From positions 1-5,013 of the forward strand of contig JAAZDH010000304.1 of assembly GCA_012512865.1 (NCBI GenBank): DNA of 5,013 nt, read 5' to 3'. Both the position numbers and the translations under genes were made by a program. The DNA is from Clostridiaceae bacterium. GTDB lineage: Bacteria > Bacillota > Clostridia > Acetivibrionales > DUMC01. The notes under the pieces were generated by a model. It did no database searches, was not told the origin of the DNA, and was given only the letters and a program-made list of their open reading frames with translations. Position 1 is the first letter of the stretch, and each line of letters begins with the position of its first letter. Positions 1-5,013 of the stretch are shown piece by piece.

Positions 1-1290
1 ACTCAAATGAGCCTGACCAGGATTTCCGCAGCTTTAGGGCCGATAACACAACTTCTCTTTGGTTTGAGCCTGGCTTTTTTCATAATGTACGGCAGCGGAT
101 TGGTTACGAGAGGTGTCATATCATTGGGAGATTACGTGGCCTTTAATTCTTACATAATGGTGATAATGGGGCCCATACTGAGTATTGGAAGGGTTATTGA
201 GGTCTGGCAGAGGGGTATAGCCTCCATGGGGAGGCTTGACAAAATATTCTGCGAAATGCCGGAAAAAGGTGTTGAGGTGCAAGGAGGAAGAGAAGCAGTT
301 GTAGGGGAAGAAGAACGAGGGCAGGCTGAAAAGGCAAAACACGCAAGAAAAGAAAAAGCCACCGGGAAAGAAAAATACACTGGAAAAGAAAAACACGCAA
401 GAAAAGAACAATACATTGAAAAAGTAAAAAATGCCGGGAAAGAAATGTGCACGGTGGAAAAAGAATACACAGGGCCGGGGGAAGAAGCGGAAAAAGAAAA
501 ATATCAACGATGCAAGGAAAATGTGCTTGACGGTGATATTGTAATCAAGGATTTGGATTTCGCATACCCCGGTTCGGAAAATAAGGCCCTGAAGGGTATA
601 AACCTTGTAATCAAGGCGGGAAATACCCTTGGCATCCTTGGGAAAACCGGCAGTGGAAAGACAACCCTCGTAAACCTGCTGTTAAGATTGTACGAAGTTG
701 ATGACGGCCATATCTTTATAGGCGGAAAGGATGTTAACCATATACCCCTGGATGTCTTGAGGGAAAATATAGGTTATGCCCCCCAGGACAATTTCCTGTT
801 TTCAACAACAATAAGAAACAACATAGAGTTTTTCCGGCCGGTTTACGGGGATAAAGAGCTGGAAAACGCGGCAAGGATGGCGGTGGTATATGAAGATATA
901 ATGTCCTTCCCGGAAGGATTTGAGACTGTAGTGGGGGAGCGGGGAGTAACCCTTTCCGGCGGGCAGAAGCAAAGAGTTTCCATCGCCAGGGCACTGGTAA
1001 AAAACCCGGATATAATCATACTTGATGACAGCCTTTCGGCAGTTGACACAAAAACAGAAGAAGAAATTCTTAAGAACCTGGAAAAAGTGATGAAAAACAA
1101 GACAGGAATTATTATTTCCCACAGGGTTTCCTCGGTAAGATACGCGGACAATATCATATTTTTGGACGAGGGACGTATCGTTGAAACTGGCACCCATGAA
1201 GAATTAACGAGTAGAAAGGGAGCATATTACACCCTGTATATGTCGCAAATGGAGCAGGAGCAGGACAACAAGGAATTATGCGAAGTATGA
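1..1290 (+). CDS. ABC exporter half-transporter, subunit A with degenerate Walker B (5' partial)
   Basis: This is the C-terminal part of an ABC exporter subunit; the frame is open to the left edge, so the start lies outside. Residues are numbered from the Met at base 7. Two hydrophobic stretches, about 12-34 and 41-61, match the last two helices of the exporter membrane domain. The ATPase domain covers about 177-412: A-loop Tyr187, Walker A GKTGSGKT (212-219), Q-loop Gln260, signature LSGGQ (316-320), Walker B ending in Leu-Asp-Asp (Asp340-Asp341), D-loop SAVD (344-347) and H-loop His372. Asp341 replaces the usual catalytic Glu, as in BmrC or TM287, so this subunit should contribute the Walker B of a degenerate site. 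Between the two domains sits a Lys/Glu-rich insertion (about 90-170) that ordinary family members lack. The next gene is the likely partner. The substrate cannot be read from sequence; drug or lipid/peptide export is typical of the family. Confidence 0.95.
   Translation, partial: TQMSLTRISAALGPITQLLFGLSLAFFIMYGSGLVTRGVISLGDYVAFNSYIMVIMGPILSIGRVIEVWQRGIASMGRLDKIFCEMPEKGVEVQGGREAVVGEEERGQAEKAKHARKEKATGKEKYTGKEKHARKEQYIEKVKNAGKEMCTVEKEYTGPGEEAEKEKYQRCKENVLDGDIVIKDLDFAYPGSENKALKGINLVIKAGNTLGILGKTGSGKTTLVNLLLRLYEVDDGHIFIGGKDVNHIPLDVLRENIGYAPQDNFLFSTTIRNNIEFFRPVYGDKELENAARMAVVYEDIMSFPEGFETVVGERGVTLSGGQKQRVSIARALVKNPDIIILDDSLSAVDTKTEEEILKNLEKVMKNKTGIIISHRVSSVRYADNIIFLDEGRIVETGTHEELTSRKGAYYTLYMSQMEQEQDNKELCEV
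328..507 (+). repeat. Degenerate 18-bp tandem repeat encoding Lys/Glu hexapeptides
   Basis: Inside the first ABC gene, ten consecutive 18-base units encode hexapeptides: EKAKHA, RKEKAT, GKEKYT, GKEKHA, RKEQYI, EKVKNA, GKEMCT, VEKEYT, GPGEEA and EKEKYQ. The ninth is highly degenerate. The core consensus is (G/R)KEK followed by an aromatic or His and then Thr/Ala. At DNA level the coding strand is almost all purine in the cores, and the 19-base stretch at 336-354 recurs exactly at 390-408, three units later. The reading frame is kept throughout. The encoded segment is highly charged, lacks hydrophobic stretches and lies on the cytoplasmic side between the last membrane helix and the ATPase domain. 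Confidence 0.85.
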
Positions 1291-1337
1291 GCATTAAAAG
1301 ACAGCATAAGAATTGGGAAGAATTACAAAAAACCAAA

Positions 1338-1367
1338 TTGTATGAGTTTTAAAGTGATTGCTATAAA
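1338..1367 (+). promoter_or_regulatory. Possible internal promoter with extended -10 before the second ABC gene
   Basis: In the 137-base gap between the ABC genes, TTGTAT (1338-1343) is followed after 18 bases by TATAAA (1362-1367). The -10 box is preceded by TG one base upstream (1359-1360), the extended -10 arrangement of housekeeping sigma factors. The -35 match is weak (only TTG agrees with consensus). Transcription would begin near 1374, upstream of the ribosome binding site at 1411, but would miss the upstream in-frame ATG at 1371. It could add to read-through from the first gene. Confidence 0.3.
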
Positions 1368-1410
1368 ACCATGAAGAAATGTAATGCTAAAACTATAAAG
1401 AATTGTAATA

Positions 1411-1417
1411 AGAGGGG
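1411..1417 (+). promoter_or_regulatory. Ribosome binding site deciding the start of the second ABC gene
   Basis: AGAGGGG lies 10 bases before the ATG at 1428. The alternative in-frame ATG at 1371 has only AT-rich sequence before it and would add a 19-residue Lys/Asn-rich tail not expected in the family. The start at 1428 is therefore preferred. Confidence 0.65.
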
Positions 1418-1427
1418 AACAGCAAGA

Positions 1428-3227
1428 ATGAAAGAAATAAAGGATAAAAAACCGGTTTATGACGATTACTTGCTAAGCGAGGGTAAAAAGGTACGATTTA
1501 CCAGGCTGCTGGCGTATTTTAAGCCTTACCTGCCGTTGCTGGTTTTGTGCATAATATTTGCTTTTTTGATTAACGGCGCGGCGTTAATCAAGCCTTATAT
1601 AATCAAGTATGTAATTGATGACTTCCTGGCCGTGGGGAAAAACGAGCCCGGGACTTTTATGCTTATAGGCCTTGTGTACCTGGGAATAGTATTGCTGGGG
1701 TCAGGATTTGGTTATTTGCAGGAATACCTTTTAACCTATATCGGGCAAAGAATAATGTATGATATAAGGAACCAGCTTTTTGCCCATGTACAAAACATGT
1801 CCATGAAATTTTTCGACAGGAACTCGTCCGGCAGGATTCTTACAAGGGTTACAAATGACGTGGAGGCCCTTAACGAGATTTTTTCGGGAGTGCTGATAAA
1901 TTTTGCTAAGGATTTCATAATGATAGCGGGAATAATAGCAGCCATGTTTTCAATGAATAAAGACCTGGCATTGCTATGCATGTGCTGTATACCGTTGATA
2001 ATAACCGTTACAATAATATACCGCAAGACCGCAAGGAAAAATTTTCTCAAATTGAAGGGGATTATCGGCAAAATAAACGGTTTTCTCGCGGAAAACATTT
2101 CCGGGATGAAGCTTGTCCGTATATTTAACAGGGAGAAGGAGAAGTTGGAAGAATTTAAAATACTTAATGATGAATATTTTGCCACGAGCCTGAGGGAAAT
2201 GGTTTTACACAGCTTGTGCAGGCCGATTATTGAAATCATTAATACTTTGACAATTGCGTTGCTGATATGGTATTGTACCGCTGGAATTACCGGGGGTTAC
2301 CTGGAAATAGGGGTGCTTTACGCCTTCATAACCTACATAAAGCAGTTTTTCGGACCGATAAATGAAATCGCGGAGAACTACACTTCCATACAGTCTGCTC
2401 TCATCTCGTCGGAAAGGATATTTAACATACTTGACAACCATGAAATGCTTGAGAATTTCCAGGGAGGAAAACATGCGGACAGGATTGATGGGGAAATAGA
2501 ATTTCGAAATGTATGGTTTGCTTACAACGAGGGAGAATGGGTGCTGAAAGATGCCAGTTTTAAAATCGAGCCGGGAGAAACCGTTGCTTTTGTGGGGGCC
2601 ACCGGGGCCGGGAAGACAACGGTAATAAACCTTATGTCCAGGTTTTATGATATACAGAAGGGAGAAATCTTAATTGACGGGGTTGACATAAGGGAATATA
2701 ATTTGAAGGATTTAAGGCGCCAAATAGCGGTTGTGATGCAGGATGTATTCCTTTTTTCCGGGGATGTGAAATCAAATATACGCCTTAAAAACAAGTCGAT
2801 TACCGATGATGATATTGTAACTGCCGCAAAACTTGTTTGTGCAGATAAATTCATCGAATCCTTGCCAGGCAAGTACGATGAAGAAGTGAAAGAAAGAGGG
2901 TGCACGTTCTCAGCCGGCCAAAGGCAGTTAATATCTTTTGCCAAGGCAGTTGCGTTCAAGCCTTCCGTATTTGTACTGGATGAAGCTACTGCAAACATCG
3001 ATACGGAGACGGAAGCCGCGATACAGGGCGCAATGGCAAATATATCGGGGGGAAGCACCACCATTATTATAGCCCACAGGCTTTCCACGATTAGAAATGC
3101 TGACAAGATTATCGTGGTCGATGACGGCAGGATACAAGAAATTGGAACCCACGATGAACTGCTGGAGAAGGGGGGAATATACCGGCAGCTTTATGAAAGA
3201 CAGCTGAGTTGCCAGCAAATTGCGTAA
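1428..3227 (+). CDS. ABC exporter half-transporter, subunit B with catalytic Glu and FSAGQ signature
   Basis: This is a complete ABC exporter half-transporter of 599 residues, the normal size for the type. The N-terminal membrane domain (about 30-330) has six predicted helices, near 33-55, 76-98, 155-175, 180-198, 265-287 and 292-308. The ATPase domain (about 355-590) shows A-loop Tyr366, Walker A GATGAGKT (390-397), Q-loop Gln438, ERG X-loop (489-491), signature FSAGQ (494-498), Walker B VFVLDE with catalytic Glu519, and H-loop His550. The altered signature contrasts with the canonical LSGGQ of the upstream subunit. The two should therefore form a heterodimer in the cytoplasmic membrane with one active site (this Walker B plus the partner's LSGGQ) and one degenerate site (the partner's Asp plus this FSAGQ), as in BmrCD and TM287/288. 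It lies 137 bases behind the partner gene on the same strand, probably in one operon. The substrate is unknown. The start at 1428 is chosen by its ribosome binding site. Confidence 0.95.
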   Translation: MKEIKDKKPVYDDYLLSEGKKVRFTRLLAYFKPYLPLLVLCIIFAFLINGAALIKPYIIKYVIDDFLAVGKNEPGTFMLIGLVYLGIVLLGSGFGYLQEYLLTYIGQRIMYDIRNQLFAHVQNMSMKFFDRNSSGRILTRVTNDVEALNEIFSGVLINFAKDFIMIAGIIAAMFSMNKDLALLCMCCIPLIITVTIIYRKTARKNFLKLKGIIGKINGFLAENISGMKLVRIFNREKEKLEEFKILNDEYFATSLREMVLHSLCRPIIEIINTLTIALLIWYCTAGITGGYLEIGVLYAFITYIKQFFGPINEIAENYTSIQSALISSERIFNILDNHEMLENFQGGKHADRIDGEIEFRNVWFAYNEGEWVLKDASFKIEPGETVAFVGATGAGKTTVINLMSRFYDIQKGEILIDGVDIREYNLKDLRRQIAVVMQDVFLFSGDVKSNIRLKNKSITDDDIVTAAKLVCADKFIESLPGKYDEEVKERGCTFSAGQRQLISFAKAVAFKPSVFVLDEATANIDTETEAAIQGAMANISGGSTTIIIAHRLSTIRNADKIIVVDDGRIQEIGTHDELLEKGGIYRQLYERQLSCQQIA

Positions 3228-3370
3228 ATATTCCCTAAGAGTCTGCCCGAAAAGCCCTGGTAGACAAGGGGGGCTAGCGGACTGCAGGAAAAACGATCAT
3301 TGACTTCAATATGATACGAGAGGCTGCAAGTTCTTTGTCATGGTGAAGTTCAAATGCGGCTTTCCTGGGA
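3228..3370. other. Short gap between converging genes; weak dyads only
   Basis: This lies between the end of the ABC operon and the end of the minus-strand transporter. I see two overlapping weak hairpins at the left: GTCTGCC/GGTAGAC (3241-3247 with 3259-3265, one mismatch) and AGCCC/GGGCT (3253-3257 with 3271-3275). Neither is followed by a T-run, so no standard intrinsic terminator is evident for either gene. A looser inverted repeat pairs TTGACTTCA (3300-3308) with TGAAGTTCAA (3344-3353). Short open stretches exist on both strands, including a 34-codon minus-strand frame at 3274-3378, but none has a recognisable product. Confidence 0.5.
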
Positions 3371-3406
3371 GGTGACATTAACCCCGTCCCCGTGTCACCA
3401 GGTGAC
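3371..3406. repeat. REP-like palindromic element overlapping the transporter stop codon
   Basis: GGTGACA (3371-3377) pairs perfectly with TGTCACC (3393-3399) around a 15-base loop. GTCACC (3394-3399) is also separated by a single base from GGTGAC (3401-3406), so the right half forms a second, competing palindrome. On the minus strand the interior reads CGGGGACGGGGTTAA. This layout matches the GTGACACGGGGACGG-type interspersed repeats I recall from clostridial genomes, but multiplicity cannot be tested in this window. The element contains the stop codon and last codons of the Na/Pi transporter gene. Confidence 0.6.
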
Positions 3407-4361
3407 GGTATGGTACGAGCCATTCTATAAATTTTACGTAGTAACGGGTAAAGGGAAGAAAAATTACTGCGCTAAGCAAATTGAACACCGTGTGGGCGTT
3501 GGCAATGAGCCGTGATTTGTCTTGACCGAGCATTATCGTAAAAATCTTTACGCAGTGGGAAAACTGGTTTAGAAAAACAAGGGCAATGAGGCTTCCTATT
3601 ATGTTATACAGGGTATGGGCCCAGGCAGCCCGCCTGGCGGGAATGGAAGCCCCTATTGTACTTATTTGGGTGGTAAAACAGGTGCCGATATTATCTCCAA
3701 GGATTAAACCGAGGGCAGCATTAAAGTTTATCAGTCCCCCGTTGAATAAGACGATGGTCAGGCCTACCGTCGCACTGCTGCTATGGATAAGTGCCGTAGC
3801 AATGGTACCTGTTATTAACCCAAGGTATGGGTTTTTCCCGAATTTCGCAAATAAGTGCTTTATAAAGCCGCTTTTTTCCATGTATGGAATGCTCCAGCCC
3901 AAGATGTTTATACCCATTAGCATAACCCCAAGACCTATTATTGCATTTCCGCCGTATTTGACGGAGCGCCTTTTCGTAAAATTCCCGAAAAACCTTGTTA
4001 TTATTCCCGCTAGTATTATTAAAAGTGCAAAATCAGGCAGGTTGAGGGACATAAACTGGGCCGTTATCGTGGTACCTATGTTGGCACCATAAATAACTCC
4101 TACCGCCTGGGCAAGGCTTAGCATCCCGCTATTGATCATGCTTACGGTGATAAGGGTAACTGCAGTGCTGCTTTGGGTCAAGATGGTAATAACAGTACCT
4201 GCAATTAGCGAAACAACCACGTTACTTGTAAATCTTGCAAGAATTTTTCTTATCTTGTGCATGCTCATCTTTTCAAGGCTTGCACTCATCAGGTTTACAC
4301 CAAAAACCAGGCTTGCACTGCCTGTGACAAGGTTCAGTAGGATAAGCAGGATTGTATCCAT
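3378..4361 (-). CDS. Na/Pi cotransporter family protein (YqeW-like, no PhoU domain)
   Basis: This is a 327-residue integral membrane protein of the Na+/phosphate cotransporter II-related family, expected to move phosphate or another anion with sodium across the cytoplasmic membrane. It has the family's two-fold internal repeat. The first half carries TQSSTAVT (62-69) and GANIGTT (92-98). The second half carries the matching IHSSSATV (192-199) and GDNIGTC (222-228). Hydrophobic segments fill most of the length. The second motif has His193 where Gln is usual in QSSS. There is no C-terminal PhoU-like domain, and the length is close to the short bacterial form such as Bacillus YqeW (about 307 residues, from memory). 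The final residues, HLVTRGRG, are encoded inside the REP-like palindrome and are probably not ancestral. The start at 4361 follows GGAGGT; an ATG 12 bases further upstream overlaps that site and has no site of its own. The gene is divergent from asnS. Confidence 0.9.
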   Translation of the reverse strand: MDTILLILLNLVTGSASLVFGVNLMSASLEKMSMHKIRKILARFTSNVVVSLIAGTVITILTQSSTAVTLITVSMINSGMLSLAQAVGVIYGANIGTTITAQFMSLNLPDFALLIILAGIITRFFGNFTKRRSVKYGGNAIIGLGVMLMGINILGWSIPYMEKSGFIKHLFAKFGKNPYLGLITGTIATALIHSSSATVGLTIVLFNGGLINFNAALGLILGDNIGTCFTTQISTIGASIPARRAAWAHTLYNIIGSLIALVFLNQFSHCVKIFTIMLGQDKSRLIANAHTVFNLLSAVIFLPFTRYYVKFIEWLVPYRHLVTRGRG

Positions 4362-4365
4362 CCAT

Positions 4366-4371
4366 ACCTCC
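4366..4371 (-). promoter_or_regulatory. Ribosome binding site of the Na/Pi transporter gene
   Basis: On the minus strand GGAGGT precedes the ATG at 4361-4359 by four bases (five counted from GGAGG). This spacing is slightly short but workable. The upstream in-frame ATG (4373-4371) overlaps this motif, so it is unlikely to be the real start. Confidence 0.65.
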
Positions 4372-4391
4372 ATAAAAACAACTATATGGAA

Positions 4392-4434
4392 TTGTATTGA
4401 TTACTTAATTCATATTCATTATTTGTATTGATTA
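4392..4434. repeat. Pair of 12-bp direct repeats upstream of the Na/Pi transporter gene
   Basis: TTGTATTGATTA occurs at 4392-4403 and again at 4423-4434, 31 bases apart, which is close to three helical turns. The similarity extends to about 17 bases with two mismatches. The pair lies 31-73 bases upstream of the transporter start at 4361, where a promoter or operator would sit. No convincing -35/-10 pair was found on the minus strand, so a regulatory role is inferred from position only. Confidence 0.5.
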
Positions 4435-4454
4435 TTTATTCTTTTTTGCGTACA

Positions 4455-4526
4455 ATATACGTACTACAAGGTATCATGATATATGTACCACATGGTATCA
4501 TGATATATGTACCACATGGTATCATG
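4455..4526. repeat. Three 24-bp tandem repeats in the divergent intergenic region
   Basis: Three head-to-tail 24-base units lie at 4455-4478, 4479-4502 and 4503-4526. The second and third are identical, and the first differs at three positions. Each full unit contains the dyad TACCA-CA-TGGTA, and each junction contains TATCATGATA, a perfect 10-bp palindrome (the last junction is changed to TATCATGATG). The array sits between the divergent transporter and asnS genes, about 94 bases from the first start and 129 from the second. Two kinds of dyad in a regular array would fit a multi-site operator. A replication-slippage repeat without function is equally possible. Confidence 0.75.
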
Positions 4527-4551
4527 ATGCATTTTAAATGTATCCTGGAAC

Positions 4552-4588
4552 ATACTTAAATTTAAGCATTAATACAAGCTTTAAGTAT
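4552..4588. repeat. AT-rich inverted repeat upstream of asnS
   Basis: ATACTTAAA (4552-4560) is perfectly complementary to TTTAAGTAT (4580-4588) across 19 bases. The left arm also belongs to a shorter perfect 12-bp palindrome, CTTAAATTTAAG (4555-4566), so two structures compete. The repeat lies 68-104 bases before the asnS start, in promoter or leader territory. The stem is almost all A/T and would be weak as RNA, so a DNA-level site is somewhat more likely. Confidence 0.4.
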
Positions 4589-4644
4589 TGTATATATTTT
4601 AGATATGCCCTTAAGAAATTACATGTAAAAAATAACATGGGCCT

Positions 4645-4649
4645 GGAGG
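4645..4649 (+). promoter_or_regulatory. Ribosome binding site deciding the asnS start
   Basis: GGAGG is directly adjacent to an in-frame ATG at 4650, too close to serve it. It stands six bases before the next in-frame ATG at 4656, which is ideal spacing. The start is therefore placed at 4656. Confidence 0.75.
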
Positions 4650-4655
4650 ATGAAT

Positions 4656-5013
4656 ATGGCAGTGAGCATAACTATACGGCAGTTATACAAGGATACCAAG
4701 GAGTACGTTGGTATAACCGTAACGGTTTCCGGCTGGGTGCGTACCATAAGGGACTCAAAATCCGTTGGTTTTATTGAGATGAATGACGGGTCCTTTTTTA
4801 AGAATCTCCAAGTTGTGTTTGAAAGGGATTTAGTAGGTAATTTTGATGAGATAGCAAGACTTTCTTCAGGGTCAGCAATTACGGTGGAAGGAAACATTGT
4901 TGAAACACCAGTGGCAAGGCAGCCCTTTGAGCTCAAGGCATCCGGGATTACCATAGAAAGTGTTGCGATGCCCGATTATCCCTTGCAGAAGAAAAGGCAT
5001 TCATTTGAATTCC
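4656..5013 (+). CDS. asnS: Asparaginyl-tRNA synthetase, N-terminal part (3' partial)
   Basis: This is the first 119 codons of a class II aminoacyl-tRNA synthetase that charges tRNA-Asn with asparagine in the cytoplasm; the gene runs off the right edge. The visible part is the N-terminal OB-fold anticodon-binding domain. Key stretches are VSGWVRTIRDSKSVGFIEMN (24-43), the NLQVVFE strand (50-56), VEGNIVETP (77-85) and the entry into the catalytic domain, YPLQKKRHSFEF (108-119). The SVGFIEMNDGS and PLQKKRHSFEF segments match bacterial AsnRS rather than AspRS, whose equivalent region differs. The start at 4656 is set by GGAGG at 4645. No T-box antiterminator hallmark (TGGNACCGCG) is present in the 282 bases upstream, so regulation through uncharged tRNA is not indicated. 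The neighbour upstream is the divergent Na/Pi transporter, with no evident functional link. Confidence 0.93.
   Translation, partial: MAVSITIRQLYKDTKEYVGITVTVSGWVRTIRDSKSVGFIEMNDGSFFKNLQVVFERDLVGNFDEIARLSSGSAITVEGNIVETPVARQPFELKASGITIESVAMPDYPLQKKRHSFEF

Noticed and set aside
121..507. Long Phe-rich frames on the minus strand opposite the first ABC gene
   Set aside because: They arise from the purine-rich Lys/Glu repeat: poly-AAA/GAA on the coding strand reads as TTT/TTC on the other. No ribosome binding site or known domain, and the plus-strand frame is a clear ABC protein.
328..507. CRISPR array
   Set aside because: The repeat period is 18 bases with no unique spacers, the units are degenerate, and they stay in the coding frame.
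1371..1427. Longer N-terminus for the second ABC protein starting at 1371
   Set aside because: No ribosome binding site at 1371, an atypical Lys/Asn-rich extension, and a good site placed before the ATG at 1428.
3371..3406. Intrinsic transcription terminator for the converging genes
   Set aside because: The stem is good but the loop is 15 bases and neither side is followed by a T-run, so a standard terminator is not supported.
3586..4431. Plus-strand frames of 168 and 99 codons opposite the Na/Pi gene
   Set aside because: They are antisense shadows; the minus-strand frame carries the duplicated QSS and NIGT motifs of a known family.
4455..4526. CRISPR array or plasmid-type iteron origin
   Set aside because: Units abut with no spacers, which rules out CRISPR. 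There is no replication initiator gene or DnaA box cluster, and the neighbours are chromosomal housekeeping genes.
4374..4655. T-box leader for asnS
   Set aside because: No TGGNACCGCG-like antiterminator sequence and no T-run terminator stem before the ribosome binding site.
4538..4777. 79-codon plus-strand frame overlapping the start of asnS
   Set aside because: It overlaps the AsnRS frame, which has clear family motifs and its own GGAGG site; this one has no site and no recognisable content.

Overview
The window looks like chromosomal DNA from a Gram-positive anaerobe of the class Clostridia. The evidence is moderate-to-low GC, strong GGAGG-type ribosome binding sites, a BmrC/BmrD-like heterodimeric ABC exporter pair, a short YqeW-type Na/Pi cotransporter, and a GGTGACA-type palindrome that resembles repeats I recall from clostridial genomes. 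The genus cannot be named from this sequence alone.

Layout: (1) 1-1290, plus strand: the C-terminal part of an ABC exporter half-transporter, with its 5' end outside the window. It carries an unusual Lys/Glu-rich hexapeptide-repeat insertion between the membrane domain and the ATPase domain. (2) 1428-3227, plus strand: a complete second half-transporter of 599 residues. (3) 3228-3377: a short gap between converging genes, bordered by a REP-like palindrome. (4) 3378-4361, minus strand: a Na/Pi cotransporter-family protein whose last residues are encoded inside that palindrome. (5) 4374-4655: an AT-rich divergent intergenic region with three 24-bp tandem repeats, a pair of 12-bp direct repeats and an AT-rich inverted repeat. 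(6) 4656-5013, plus strand: the start of asnS (asparaginyl-tRNA synthetase), running off the right edge.

The two ABC genes almost certainly encode one heterodimeric exporter with asymmetric ATP sites. The first subunit has Asp in place of the catalytic Walker B Glu but keeps a canonical LSGGQ. The second keeps the catalytic Glu but has the altered signature FSAGQ. Paired head to tail, this gives one competent and one degenerate site, as known for BmrCD and TM287/288. The Na/Pi transporter and asnS are divergent and not obviously related in function, but they share the repeat-bearing intergenic region.

The points most worth following up are the repeat insertion in the first ABC subunit, the palindromic element that forms the C-terminus of the transporter, and the 24-bp repeats. 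I saw no evidence for a wholly new multi-gene system.
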